A stretch of 64,000 nt of DNA. It comes from Atherinomorus stipes (taxonomy: Eukaryota > Chordata > Actinopteri > Atheriniformes > Atherinidae). The position numbers and the translations under genes are program-made. Location of the stretch: contig JALJCO010003469.1 in NCBI GenBank assembly GCA_023101725.1, positions 434,001-498,000 on the forward strand, in the 5' to 3' direction. The notes beneath the pieces are model-generated. The model was not told the origin of the DNA and ran no database searches. It saw only the letters and a program-made list of their open reading frames with translations. Numbering within the stretch: the stretch's first letter is position 1; every line of letters begins with the position of its first letter. Positions 46,649-58,328 of the stretch are shown in pieces.

Positions 46649-47046
46649 GGGCTGTCAAAAAATGAATCCTGATTAATCACAGTACTTTTATCAGTTCTAG
46701 AACATACTTAGGATTAAAGGTGTCCCACCAGGAATTCTGCATTTTTCTTTAGTAGACGAGACGACTGAAACCCTGTCCTTACATGTCTACCTTAAGTCCT
46801 TTAGACGACAGCAGTTTAGTCCAGAATGCTGCTGATATGGTCCTCACAGGCTGACTTCACAACTGCCTTAATGTGATGCTGAAATTCGGGTCTGAGTCCA
46901 GGACTATTCACAGATTTCTGGCTTGGTTTCAGCCTTTAAGTTGTAAAACAAAAGTTAATGTGTTTTCTGCATATAGCAGTACTAAAGAATAACTTAATCT
47001 GTTGTTTTACAATGGGATTAATTTAGGATTAATCTTTTGACAGCCC
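46649..47046. mobile_element. MITE inserted in an (AT)n array
   Basis: Termini GGGCTGTCAAAA and TTTTGACAGCCC are perfect 12-bp inverted repeats. Similarity extends to about 33 bp (AATCCT and TTAATC blocks on both sides). 398 bp, non-coding. It belongs to a GGGCTGTCAAA-ended type common in fish. Because both flanks are AT repeats, the target duplication cannot be read. Confidence 0.82.
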
Positions 47047-47061
47047 TAATATATATATACA

Positions 47062-47110
<49 letters not shown>
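47047..47110. repeat. (AT)n microsatellite, right half
   Basis: A TAATATATATAC start, a GT interruption, then uninterrupted AT to 47110. Confidence 0.93.
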
Positions 47111-47113
<3 letters not shown>

Positions 47114-48640
47114 GGCTAATGCCATTCTTTCAAAAAGCTCCCATCCCCTACACCCTGAGTTCCAGTTCCTGCCTTTTGGTCCCTGGCTCAGAAGACCTTG
47201 AATCAAAACCAACAGGTACAAACACTCTTTTATCCACACAGCCATTTCTCTCTTGAACTCAAGGCAGGGGAGGACAAGTCATACCTGACTGGTTCAACGC
47301 TGGGTTTTTCTCTTAGAGGCGGATTGTTTTTGCTTTTGTTTCTGATTTTGTGCTTTTGTTTTCATGTGATGTTATGCTAATGTCAGCAGGATTTGATCAT
47401 GCGCACTGGTTGCCGTTTCCCATACAGGCTATTTAAGTTGTCACTGTTGTTGACTCTGCACACTGTGTTATCCCTCCCTCTTTTTTAATTTCTTTTTTTA
47501 AAGTCATGTCTTGTGTTTGTTTTTACTTGCTGCAACACTAATTGCCCTACGGGGACACAAATATAACTGAATCTGAATCTATATGTGATTGAACATGCTT
47601 CAATCAAAGAGGCCAGTGGTCCCTGTGTCAGAACCAGGAAGACAACAGCTGAAACTCTGGTGTCTGTGTTACCATAATTCACTTGTTTTAGGCCTTCAAA
47701 AAGAAAAACAGCAATCTTTAAGTTTCCAGAAAATATTTCTTCATGGTGTTAAAGAAAGTTCAAGTGATTTGAGCTGAAAATTGGGTTTTAAGTTTTCTTT
47801 TTTATGGGCAGGAAAACCTCCACTGAGTTAATTATTTATGTGGTCATGCAGTTTCGCCTCGTGAATGTGGAATTTAATCCATGTTTCTGCTACGTGTAAA
47901 CAAACAACCATCAGGATGCTTTTTCTTTCAGAAGATAAGCAGATTCCTGCGGGGTGAGATAAAAACATACAGATATTCCTCATAGTGAGGATTTTACGGA
48001 AAGAAGCAGTTTGTGGTCTTAAAGCAGCTCATATTCCAAATGAAACAGCAAAAATAAAAGTGATGTATTTTCCTGCCTTCTTGTCCAGCTTCAGTTTGAA
48101 TAACAATCATGTAAATTTCCACTTAATAGTGTCTGACGACGGAGCTCTGGCAGGAAGTTTCCACATTTCTTCTGTTTCACCCTGAAATAGATTTAGCAAA
48201 GAAGTAATTTACATGCAATAGCAAAACAAAAAGACATTTTGTGAAATGTTAGTTGATCAGAGCAGCGTCTGATTGGATGGAACTGTCTCTGGACTGGACT
48301 GTGGACACAAAGGTTTGCTTGGCCCCTAGGGCCAAAATGTGAGGCTCCGTTTGTTTACTGAGTTGAATAAATAAAATGATAGAGATCAATATCAGATGTT
48401 TCTGTAAAGTCTGTTTCCTCGCTGATGCTAAATGCCAATCTGTTAAAAAAACAAAGGATGAATGTTTGGTGTGGAGTAAACTCAGCTGAGTGTTGGACCA
48501 ACACACGCTGCTCCTGTTTGTGTTTTCCTCACGTTTCATTGGCTGTCAGGACGTTCCTATCACCTGTGTTACCTTATTGGAGCAGGTGAAGGAAGGCTGT
48601 TCTCAGATAGACTGGTTGGTACAGTGCAACCCTGTTATTT
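47111..48640. other. Intergenic, no gene recognised
   Basis: 47500-47585 (TGCAACACTAATTGCCCTAC... with a CTGAATCTGAATCT tail) resembles a LINE 3' end. The rest has no recognised feature. Confidence 0.5.
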
Positions 48641-49230
48641 AAGGGCGCATTCAGAAAGCATAGTCCGCGAGTCCCGGCCCGTTTGGGGAACTGGGCTCGG
48701 GTGGGGGTGTTGCACCATAGCCAAATGAGCCGAACCTTTTGAATAATGTTCCCAATCTTTGGGGGGGGGGGGTGCATATGGGGAGAGGGGGGAGGAGGGA
48801 AAAAGGGAAAAAAAAAAAAGAAATTTTTCACAATTCCCTTTTCCCCCACAAAACAATATTATTTTTGTGCATACTAAAGGAGCTGGGATATACTTTCATC
48901 AGACCAAATATCGATTAAAGCTTTTACTTCCTTGTCACTCTAAGTCTGACCACAAACCATCTTTATAAGTACTGCAGTCCCACATGTGTTTGTTGTCATA
49001 GTGTTTACCCAAGATGCCCAACATTTTACCCACAATTCCAATGTAATTTGTAGTCCACTTCTTGTATTTGGTTCACTTGAAATGGACCGAGACCTGCGTT
49101 TGCAGATTGGGTCGGCTTATTTGCTCCGGATCAGAGTCCAATTGCGCATTCACAACTCCCCCAAACAAAGCGAACGTTCGGAGCAAACGGACTCTGATTC
49201 GAATCAAAAAAGCTTTGTGAATGCGCCCTA
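48641..49230. mobile_element. MITE-like element with AGGGCGCATTC termini
   Basis: Left AAGGGCGCATTCAGAAAGC mirrors right GCTTTGTGAATGCGCCCTA. The flanking octamers do not match, so the target duplication is decayed or of another length. It includes a G/A-rich stretch with G10 (48762-48771). The right 240 bases match, in reverse orientation, the segment at 50592-50830. Confidence 0.72.
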
Positions 49231-49231
49231 A

Positions 49232-50090
49232 GTTGTCTTTATAGTTATGTGTGAATGGGGGTGAACTATGAAGAATATGGAAGACCACGAAGGACCGCTA
49301 TGACAGGGCTGCAGAGATGAAGACCAGAGAATGGACTGCTGACCTTTTGCTTGGTTCCAGGTGAGGAAACCTGCAGGGTTTCTGCTGACTATAAAGGGAT
49401 GAAAGAAAAGGCAGAACTTTCTGAAGTTGTAAAAAAGAAGGAAAAAAAAAAAACAAAAGTTAAGTTATCAAGACAATCCCCTCTTTTCTGCATAGACTTG
49501 GGCCTTCTCAGCCACATCATCACTAAAAGTCACAAACTTCTCAGACATGTAAGAATTAGGAAAAATAATGGGAAGCTGACCCCATGAACTGAAAACAGAA
49601 TCTGTGTGTTGTAATCTGGTGTAAACCTCTGCTTCTGCTATCTGGTTTTAAAATGAGCCACACTGATATCACCTCTTGTCAGTCAAGTTCAGAGACAAGA
49701 CACCAAGGGGTGTATCAGCGGCCCCTCCCTCTGTCCTCAGCCAGTCAGGAGCCATCAGTCATCCCATCTCTGAGCTGTCATGGGATGATGCTTTCCTGCA
49801 ACTGGCCCACTACTTTTGTTGGCAGACTCAGTCAAGCATCATTACAACACGTCTCTTCTGGGCATAATGGACCCCTGAGGAGCCTGAGCTCTGCTCTGAG
49901 GTTCACTTTGCTCTGCTGTATCAGCTGTGAGGCTCTCCTTCTTCAAATATAAATGGAGAATTTAGTTTTCTGTTTTCAGGAATGAGGTCTTCATGTTGTC
50001 TCTGGAAAAGTGACCTTCAAGCAACAGAAAGTTTGAAACAAATTTTAGTTTTTTAGTCTGCCTTCATCTGTCTGAGCAATGTAAAGTGGT
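49232..50090. other. Intergenic, no feature recognised
   Basis: No coding signature. The overlapping frames at 49653-49952 look fortuitous. Confidence 0.55.
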
Positions 50091-50265
50091 GGATGCAGAA
50101 TACCGCCACTGGATTTTGGATTGGTGGCGCGGCATTCTCTGGAATGACGAAGTACACTTAATCATCTGGCGTTCTGATGCAACAGTGTGGGTATTTCAGA
50201 AGAACACTCTGACTGCATTGTGCCAAATATAAACTTTGGTGGAGGGATGATGGTTTGGCAGCTGG
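50090..50265 (+). pseudogene. Tc1-like transposase fragment
   Basis: The plus strand encodes, with frameshifts and stops, WRGILWNDEVHLIIWRSDA, then TLTALCQI and NFGGGMMVWG-like residues. This corresponds to the first catalytic Asp block and the following GGG-MVWG region of Tc1-like transposases. No inverted repeats were identified around it. Different in sequence from the element at 7874. Confidence 0.7.
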
Positions 50266-50591
50266 GGAACAGACGCAGTCAGGATGGGGTTTTGGGTATT
50301 CATACCGTCAGTATGGGATTTTAAGTGCTTGGGGCAGACACGGTCAGGATGCTCTTAGTGACCAAGCTCCACTGGATCTTAAAAATCTCAGAGTCCCAAA
50401 TTTTCCCAACAGAGCACTCTACTCTCAGACTACAGGTTTAGTGGTGGTTCCAAGAGGTTCTAAAAGTAGAATGGGGGGCAGAACCTCCAGTTATCAGAAA
50501 CCTCTCTATGGAACTAGCTCCCAGTTTGGCTTAAGGGAGCAGACCCCTCTTTACCTTTAGACCAGACTTCAAACTTTCTTTCAGATGAATC

Positions 50592-50830
50592 TTAGGGTGC
50601 AGCTTTTTTGATTCGAATCAGGATCCGTTTACTCGGAAGTCTGATTCTTTTGGGGTATTGCAAATGCGCAAACAGACTCTGATTCAGACCAATCAAGCAG
50701 ACTCGGTCCGCCTACAAATGCAGGTCTCGATACGACTGAAGTGAACCAAATGCAGGAAATGGACTACAACTACCACACTGCATTTGGTTCAACATGGCAT
50801 TGCGGGTTTAATATTATGGTGTATATTATA
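50592..50830 (+). mobile_element. Partial copy of the AGGGCGCATTC-type element
   Basis: TTAGGGTGCAGC, TTTTTTGATTCGAATCAG, ATGCGCAAACAGACTCTGAT, AATGCAGGTCTCG and GTGAACCAAATGCAGGAA parallel the reverse complement of 49230 down to about 48990. Only one terminus is present. Confidence 0.68.
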
Positions 50831-51010
50831 AACGTTTGGCATTGTAAACACTAGCAAAACAAATGTGTTGGACTTCTTTAGAAATGACTCATTGTCAAAT
50901 GTGGAGGATGATGTGAAAGTTTTAATTGATAGTCAGAAGAAAACATCCCAGTTTCTACCAGAGTAAGTAAAGAGATAAAAGTAAAAAAAATTTAAAAAAA
51001 ATAATATATA
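50831..51010. other. Intergenic AT-rich sequence
   Basis: Continues the similarity boundary of the preceding element and grades into A-rich DNA; nothing else seen. Confidence 0.5.
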
Positions 51011-51150
51011 TAATATTGTAATGTAAGTGATGTAATGTAATGTAATATAAATAATATAACATAATATAATATAATATAATATAATATAATATAATATAAT
51101 ATAATATAATTTAATATAATATAATATAATATAATATAATATAATATAAT
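51011..51150. repeat. (ATAAT)n pentanucleotide repeat
   Basis: An ATAAT array of roughly 100 bp with a single T substitution, preceded by related TGTAA units. Confidence 0.93.
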
Positions 51151-52892
51151 TGGAAGAAGTGGCAGCTAAGGCGACCAGCTCTGGCTATGCAACGTGAATG
51201 TGATCTCGGTCTGATCATCCCCACCCACCAACTGAGCTGAGTCCCCAACCGGACACAGTCTAGCGGACTATCTGGTATGGTTAAGCACCCTTAGGTCTGG
51301 CTTGGTGACCCCTTGTGACCCTTTAGATAAACTGCTATATAGGCTGAGGCTGTTGGGGGATGTGCTTTCTTTACATTTTGCTCACCATGTACTGTTTGTA
51401 TATTGCACTCTGTTGTCATTAACTGTGATCGTCTTTGTTGTCTCTTCTCATTTCCACAGCAGAAACCTTTGACCGAGGATTTCTTGACTGTCTCCTGTCC
51501 ACTCACCCATTAACTGGTCCAGCAAAATCAGTTTAGTTCTGCTTTTCTCTTTCTGCAACACGAGTTCTCTTCACAGTAACTGTCTCATGTGAGCAATCAA
51601 ACCGCAGCAAGTTTTCATCTAACTCAACAAGACAGAAAAGGTGACCAAAACTGACAATAAACAGGAAGTTAACTAAATAGAACAAGAGGGTAAAATTACA
51701 GCTATTCATCTGTGGGTTAGAAAAAGTCTCATGTCTCTCCTGTGATTTCAACCCTCCTCCACTCCAGATAAACCACAAGGGACAAAGAAGATTTCCCAAC
51801 ATTTACAGCATTTCATGATGAGTCAATAAATTACACCAAAGTACAGTTAGTGTGTGTGTCAGACAAACAGAAGTTCAGCATACACCCTGATAGCCCTGGG
51901 AATGGAAATGTGTTTTCAACAAGTCAGTTATTTAACACTGTGCTAATTCTTCCATCTTCCTGAAATTCTAGGGTTAGCTAACATCAGCTAACGTAAAAGC
52001 TAATCTACACCAGTCCTTGCTGCAGTTTATCCAGTTTGGGGCCAAATAGAAAACATTAGACATAAAGTGATCATTAATGAGGTCTGCTCGTCTTCATTAG
52101 CAGTGTCCAGGATCTTGTCACCCTCTGTGTCTCTGTCCTGTCCCTCTGTAGAAGCGTGGATTTATGTGTGTGCGTTCGGTCCCTCTCTGGCCGGGCTTCT
52201 GAGGGCTGAAGGAGACAGACGGGGTCTTTGACTGGAACAGCGATGCTATCGCAGAGAGCGGCACAGGCCTGGCTTTGTCTTCTTCCTCCTCTCTCCTCTG
52301 CTTTGGCTGCACTTGCTCGCCAGGTTTCCTGTTGCTCAGGGATTTTCAGAAACAGTGAGAGGTGTAAACCAAGACAGACAAATCAGCAGTTTTCAAAAAC
52401 CCTCGTGGCAAATCAGAGAATGTAAAGAAGAATTACAAAGAGGTCTTTTTTTTCGGAAGAGGCCATACACTGCCTACACACAACTCATAGGAGCTACTTT
52501 TTTAAACTTATGAAAAAGTCAAGGAAACTTCCAGAGTGGGAAACTTCACATTAACTTCTTCCCTTCTTTGCTGTCACTTCCAACAAATGCCATCTTCCTC
52601 GCTGCCGAGCTTCTCTGTTTGAAGCCTCTCTGATATAAACATCAGCATCTTGCTGGGCTACGCTAACCAGAAGAATCAGAACTAAAATGTTCCAGATATA
52701 TCTGCTGTGGCTACATCTGTGCTGAACAAAAAATATATTCAGTTTATAACACATCTAAACATGAGGCAGAAAAAGGATAATCTTCCACTGCTGTCATCTC
52801 TGGACACAAAAACAGACAGAGACGTGTCAATCAGAACACAGAGAATACCACAGACAAGGTTTCTCTTCTTCAGGAAGATCAACCATAAACAC
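51151..52892. other. Intergenic, no feature recognised
   Basis: No exon, transposon end or notable repeat found on either strand. Confidence 0.5.
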
Positions 52893-53065
52893 CTCCTGTT
52901 CCCCATCGGCAATGCTTGCTATTTCACATCGGCACTGCTTCCTGTTTCGCATCGGCACTACTTCCCATTCCCTATCGGTACTATTTCCTGTCTTTCCATG
53001 GGCACTACTAGCTTTTTCTGCTTCGTCAATACTTCCTGTTCCGCATCAGTACTACTTCCTGTTCA
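52893..53065. repeat. Degenerate minisatellite (CTTCCTGTT...ATCGGCACTA)
   Basis: About six units of roughly 25-30 bases, each with TTCCTGTTTCGCATCGGCAC-like sequence. A second degenerate AGGACTTGG/CAGGAC repeat follows at 53170-53310. Confidence 0.75.
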
Positions 53066-53402
53066 GGTGTGACTGACGCACTTCAAACAGTCAGATGTCA
53101 TATTTAACTTTCTGAAGTTTCTAAAAGAGAGCATTTGTCGCTCAACAAGAAAGAAGAGGGACAGTCAGAAAGAAGCCCCAGGACCTGGACCAGGACTCGG
53201 ACCGGGACTCACACCAGGACTTGGAGTATTACTCATATCAGGACAGACCAGGAGCTGGAGCAGGACTTGGCCCAGGACACAGTCCAGCACTTAAACCCAG
53301 ACTTGGACCTGCAAACTGGACCTACTGATGCTTATTCTAAGATTAAACACTACTACACCATCATACGGTCTGAAAATAAATGTATAAATAAATAAATGGG
53401 TC

Positions 53403-53450
53403 TTTTTTTTTTTATTCCGTTCCTGTTTTTTTTTTTTTTTTTTTTTTTTT
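53403..53450. repeat. Poly-T runs
   Basis: Two T homopolymers (about 11 and 26 T) separated by ATTCCGTTCCTG. Confidence 0.88.
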
Positions 53451-53859
53451 ATCCCAAATCCTTTCTGATTCTTCCCCCATCTTCTCATTGGTCTGCTATA
53501 TATTTTTAATAATTTTGCTGTGACATCTAATAATCTGTCAGCTTCTGATTATGACTTCCTTCCACCACCAACTTATCATTGGCTAATCACACAGATCAAT
53601 GATGAAGATCCAGCCCACAAAGCAGAATTGAACAGCAAGGTAATGTTTGATGGATTTCTTCCTACTTTGTGTATTTTTTCTACAGTGGGCATTACTTGAG
53701 TCTTCATTCATCCATTATATCTACTGTTGGATCAGAAGTTTACAAACACTGTGAAAATATACATACATCTGACCTCACTGTCAGAAATGATATCAGACTA
53801 AACTTCTCCTGTTTTGGGTCAGTTAGGATTACTAAATTATTTACATTGCATGTAAACTT

Positions 53860-54806
53860 TGTGGGTGGTTTTAGTCCCGGACGTGGAACAGTGGATCAGC
53901 TCTACACCCTCTTCGGGGTCCTGGTGAGGGCATGGGAGTTGCCCAATCAGTCTACATGTGCCTTGTGGACTTGGAGTAGACGTCTGACCGTGTCCCCCAG
54001 GAATTCCTGTGCTCCGGGGGTATGGAGTACCAGACCCCCCTTGTGTGGGCGATCTAGTTCCTATATGACTGGTGCCAGAGCTTGGTCTGCATTTCTGGCT
54101 GTTGTCAGATCCATTTCCGGTTAGGGTTTGACTCCACCAAGGCTGCCCTTTGCGACTGATCCTGTTCATAACCTTTATGGACAGGATTTCTAGGCATAGA
54201 CAAGGTGTTAAGGAGCTCTGGTTTTGTGGCCTCAGGACTGGGTCTCTGCTTTTTGCAGATGATGTGGTTCTGTTGGTTTCATCGGGCCGTGATCTCCAAC
54301 TCTCACTGGAGTGATTCACAGCTAAGTGTGAAGCGGCTGGAATAAGAATCAGCACCTCCAAATCCAAGGCCATGGTCCTCATCCGGAAAAAGGTAGAGTG
54401 GACTCTTTGGGTCGGGGGTGAGGTCCTGCTACAGGTGGAGGAGTTCAAGTATCTTGGGGTCTTTTTCACTGAGGGAAGAATGGAGCGGGCGATTGATAGA
54501 CGGATCGGTGCAGCGTCTGCAGTGATGCAGTCTGCATCGGTCTGTCATGGTGAAGAAAGAGCTGAGCCAAAGGTAAAGCTCTCAATTTACCGGCCAATCT
54601 ACATTCCTACCCTCACCTATGGGCATGAGCTGTGGGTAGTGATCGAGATCTCGTTCTTTCGGTCAATACAGAGAGAACTGCGAGAGATCGCGGGTACAAA
54701 TGGCTGGCGGCTGGCTGGGGAGAGGGAAGTCTGGGTTTCCTGCTTAGGCAGCTGACACTGCGAACCAATCCCGGATAAGCGGAAGAAGACAGTACAGTAC
54801 GGTACG
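53860..54806 (+). mobile_element. Rex3/RTE-clade LINE fragment with 12-bp target duplication
   Basis: Bounded by GCATGTAAACTT at 53848-53859 and 54807-54818. The body matches fish Rex3, including AAGGCTGCCCTTTGCGACTGAT (the polymerase region used to detect Rex3 in fishes) and the AATCCCGGATAAGCGGAAGA 3' end. It is 5' truncated, 947 bp. Confidence 0.85.
53885..54755 (+). pseudogene. Rex3 reverse transcriptase, degenerate
   Basis: Fragments in different frames: VYMCLVDLE with TSDRVPQEF (motif A region; the usual KAFDRVP is damaged), FADDVVLL (catalytic motif C, 54252-54275), then VEEFKYLGVFFTEGRMERAI, DRRIGAASAVMQ and LTYGHELWV. Internal stops (for example after VDLE and SLE) and frameshifts make it inactive. 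A minus-strand frame at 53837-54469 is its shadow. Confidence 0.85.
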
Positions 54807-54833
54807 GCATGTAAACTTCTGGTTTCAGCTGTA

Positions 54834-56932
54834 CATGTGGCCAACCATTTTCAGTCAGTCAGTTAAAGAAGATGAGACACTCTGCTATTATTCTTCCTAT
54901 TAATTTTTCAACATTACCCCAAACTCTTACAGTAGATAGTAGCAGGGCCGGACCCCACCACAGAGCATGCGCAATGTGTAGGGCGTCATCTTCCTACGGG
55001 GGCCACATTTTACAGTAGATCAAGTAGATCTGTGTATGATCTCAGCAGTGTATAAATTCAGGATTAGGTACATAATACTACACACAATAAAGTTACGCTA
55101 CCATGAAAACTATTTTCAGGATATAAAAATGATTCTGAATCACAGATATAAAGTAGACTCGTTACAATGACTTACTTAAATCTTAATCACAATTTACATT
55201 TGAGCTTATTAATTCATTCATGTTTAATTTAAATTTGCACTTAAATGAATATTTAACTTATTTTTACTTGGAGCTTAATGACATCACCTACTTACGGAAT
55301 TATGAGGCACCTAGAATGCACCGTCATGTACCATGTGGCCGGAGAGCTTGTGATTATTGCACAAGCTTGGATACGTGTTACCCTACTTATCTGAAAAGTT
55401 GTTTCATTACTATGATGCATTACTTTGTCACACGTTACACAACACTGGACCAAGCAACATCAGTGCAAAAGCATTCTTAGTCAACAGGGGTTTTACAGAC
55501 AAACAGAGCATTGCAAATGTTGGAACCTGATTGCCTCTCATATCTGATCCACTACATGCAGGACTAACAGGATCTATGTGGATCAGATTGTAGAGTCACA
55601 TTCAGCAGAGGTGGGCTTTAAGTTTTAGCCTGTTGGTTTCTTCTCTTCCTGAAGAAGTTTTTCTGCAGCTGAGACCTAAAACGCCTCCGTCATTCCCCTG
55701 TTGAGGGAATAAAGTGATGATGAGAGTCATCCAACCACAGTGTTTTCAGTCTGAGGAGAGACTGAGGATGAGGAGTTACTGTTGAGGTTCATGTGAGGTT
55801 AACTTTGCCTGAGTTTTAGTGTGAGACCCTCTCAGCTGCTGCGTGGGAGGGCTGGGTTTACTGGAACAAAGCAATGGTGCTGCAGGGAACTGAGAAAGAA
55901 GATTGCATCCATCATGTCTGGACAAAACGTACAATCAGAATCCCTCTTCATCCTTTAATAAATGCACACTGGACTTCACTCTGAATATTTTACCATAGCT
56001 GGTTTTGCTCTGAGTAATAAATCTTGTGTTGGCAACATCCCCAGCAGACTGATCACAACAACAATGACTGACTATTTTCACGTCAGAAGGTAAGTTTTAA
56101 CCCTCCTTTTTGTCTTGTGCTGCAGCCTCTGAATGAACCTCCCATCTGTCTGCATGCTCCCTCCATCATGGCACTACAAAGATGGCGAGTGAATTTCACA
56201 GACGGATAACTTTGGCCCTTTCAGGAGCACCAGCAGGAAAACCAAACATAAATAAGCTCTTGAGCTTCTTAAAAAAAAAAAAAAACTTTAACTTCTAAAT
56301 ACAAGAGCTGAAAACACTTCAAACCAACTCAGAACAGCAGAAAGCACTCCTTCTACAACTCAACAGCTTCTCTGCTGGACAGTCAGCTATTAAAATCCCA
56401 TTTATTTACATGAAAAAAGAACAAACTGGTGTTCTGTTGCTGAGTCAAATAATAAAAAACAACTTTTCCATTTTATTTTTGAGCAATTCTGACAGGAGAA
56501 AGGAGGTTATCAAGAGGTAGATAATTAATCTGCACAGCAAAAAGGATGAACGTTAATTATTCTGAGATGATACGCCTGCATCTTAAGAGGTAAGGTTGTG
56601 TGGGTGTATGGAAATACAGCTCTGCCTTATTGTTATGTACAGTCTGATCATATATTTCCAGATGTAATGGATATTTTCAGTGAAACTGGAGCTTAGTTAA
56701 ACATCTCTACTAATAATACACTCTTAATATGTGTGCAAAATCATACTGAAAATGTTTACACGCAATCTACCTTGCAGATATTCAGGAATTTCTGCTTAAG
56801 TGTGAGCATTTATGATGAGTCCATGTGGTGTGATGCTAACCGGTAATCTATGTTCTCTCTGGAGATTTCATATATTTTAGATATGCTCTTGTTTTACTTA
56901 CATGTGGATGAGTATGTGTATGTATCTACTGG
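54834..56932. other. Intergenic, no gene recognised
   Basis: A poly-A run occurs near 56271-56285. No coding or transposon signature was recognised. Confidence 0.5.
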
Positions 56933-57003
56933 ACAGGACCAGTCAAAAGTTTGGAATGTTTTCTGAAATGGGAAAGTGTGTCCAGACTTTTGACTGGTCC
57001 TGT
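56933..57003. repeat. Short near-perfect hairpin, Tc1-type TIR pair
   Basis: ACAGGACCAGTCAAAAGTTTGG... (56933-56955) pairs with 56981-57003 at 22 of 23 positions around a 25-nt loop. The arm resembles the terminal repeat of fish Tc1-like elements (CCAGTCAAAAGTTTGGA), so this is probably a minimal MITE made of two TIRs. Confidence 0.8.
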
Positions 57004-57090
57004 ATATATGCATGTATATTCAAATGTATGCATTCATATAGTGCATGTCTACTGATTTAGACAAAAGAAGACGTAAGCATGTAAATCTAG

Positions 57091-58320
57091 TAGGGGTGTG
57101 ATAAGATCTCGTGCCATGAGGTCTCGCAAGATTAAATTTCTCATTTAAAGGCAGGGTGGATGATGTTTTCTAAGAGCATTTTTGACCATATTGCTTAAAG
57201 CCTTCTTCACACCCCGATTGCAGCCAATTAATTAAATGTTCTGACACAAAAATAAAAAAGATAAATCACCTGTGGAACGGACAGGACTGAAAAAACCCGC
57301 TGCCAACGGCCCATGCTGATTGACTGAATGATTATTATGTCCATCAAACTTGACTGCCGTTTGTCCCCCTCCCACCTTCCCTGCACTCACAACTCGCTGT
57401 GAGCGTCTCACAGTGCAGACGAACGTAGCTGCTCACTGCTCTTATCTATACCACTGTTTGCTCTTAAAAAGAAAAAAAAAAAACATTTGTGGATCAAGTC
57501 ATGGAGGTGTTGGTGTTTTTTGCAGTGAGGATGTTGGACACCACAGAAGAAGTTGGAGGTGAGATAATTATCACACGTGGTTCCTCTGCTGTTTACTGAG
57601 AAGCTAACAAGCTAGTCACTCTGTTGTTCTCAGTTGTCTTCGCCAACAACCATAAGCGCACACGCTCCTGTGTTCTGGAGATGTGGTTTCAGGGGGAGTG
57701 AGGGGGTATTTTTTTTAAAGTGTAGCTTGCTCGAACCGTTTTTCCAGGATCCCCTATCCTGCCTTTTAGTGATAAGGTTGTCTCGCAGGTCACCTGTGGG
57801 GGGCAGTAATGCACCTCTACGTCTATTCTGCCAGAAACTGACAAGAAGAAGAGCAAGAAGACAAGAAGAGCAGCAGCTTTGTTAACTTAGCAATTTTGTT
57901 GCTATATTTTGTGAGTTTTCAGAGCCTTCCAGCAACTTTTCTTTATTCCTTTTTATCCCCCGAAAAGTGACTCTACATGTTGTGGACTGATAATTGAAAA
58001 CCAAAGTAGTGTCTCTGCAAATTTTTACTCTGTACTGAAGAGGAAAAACTTGGTGGGTTGCACACATTGTTTGCACATAAAAAAGAAAAAAATATTCTAT
58101 TTGTGGAAAGGGGGTAACTGTGAAAGCTCATGCTTTCATCATGCAAGGATGCAAAGTATAAAACATTTCTAAATGCACCTGCATTGTTTTGTGACTGTTG
58201 CGTAGACATCAGTTTTTTTCAAGCCATATTTTGTCATTTTAGCTTTCTAAAAACTAATGTCTTATCTCGTGGACCCAATATCGTCTTGTCTTGTGAGTTG
58301 AGTGTATCGTCACACCCCTA
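57091..58320. mobile_element. 1.23-kb hAT-type element with perfect 8-bp target duplication
   Basis: Left end TAGGGGTGTGATAAGATCTC and right end GAGTGTATCGTCACACCCCTA are imperfect inverted repeats. AAATCTAG flanks both sides exactly (57083-57090, 58321-58328). The interior has no transposase signature, so it is non-autonomous. It contains AAAGGCAGGGTGGATGATGT from about 57147, itself a common fish repeat, suggesting a composite interior. Confidence 0.88.
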
Positions 58321-58328
58321 AAATCTAG

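Larger units (their letters stand above)
53724..54831. mobile_element. Tc1-like MITE or relic interrupted by Rex3
   Basis: Left end TA-CTGTTGGATCAGAAGTTTACA and right end TGTAAACTTCTGGTTTCAGCTG-TA are imperfect inverted repeats with CAGAAGTTTACA in common. TA flanks both sides (53722-53723, 54832-54833). Only about 160 bases of the Tc1-like element remain when the Rex3 insert is removed. Confidence 0.8.

Noticed and set aside
53837..54469. 210-codon minus-strand frame
   Set aside because: It is the antisense shadow of the Rex3 reverse-transcriptase region.
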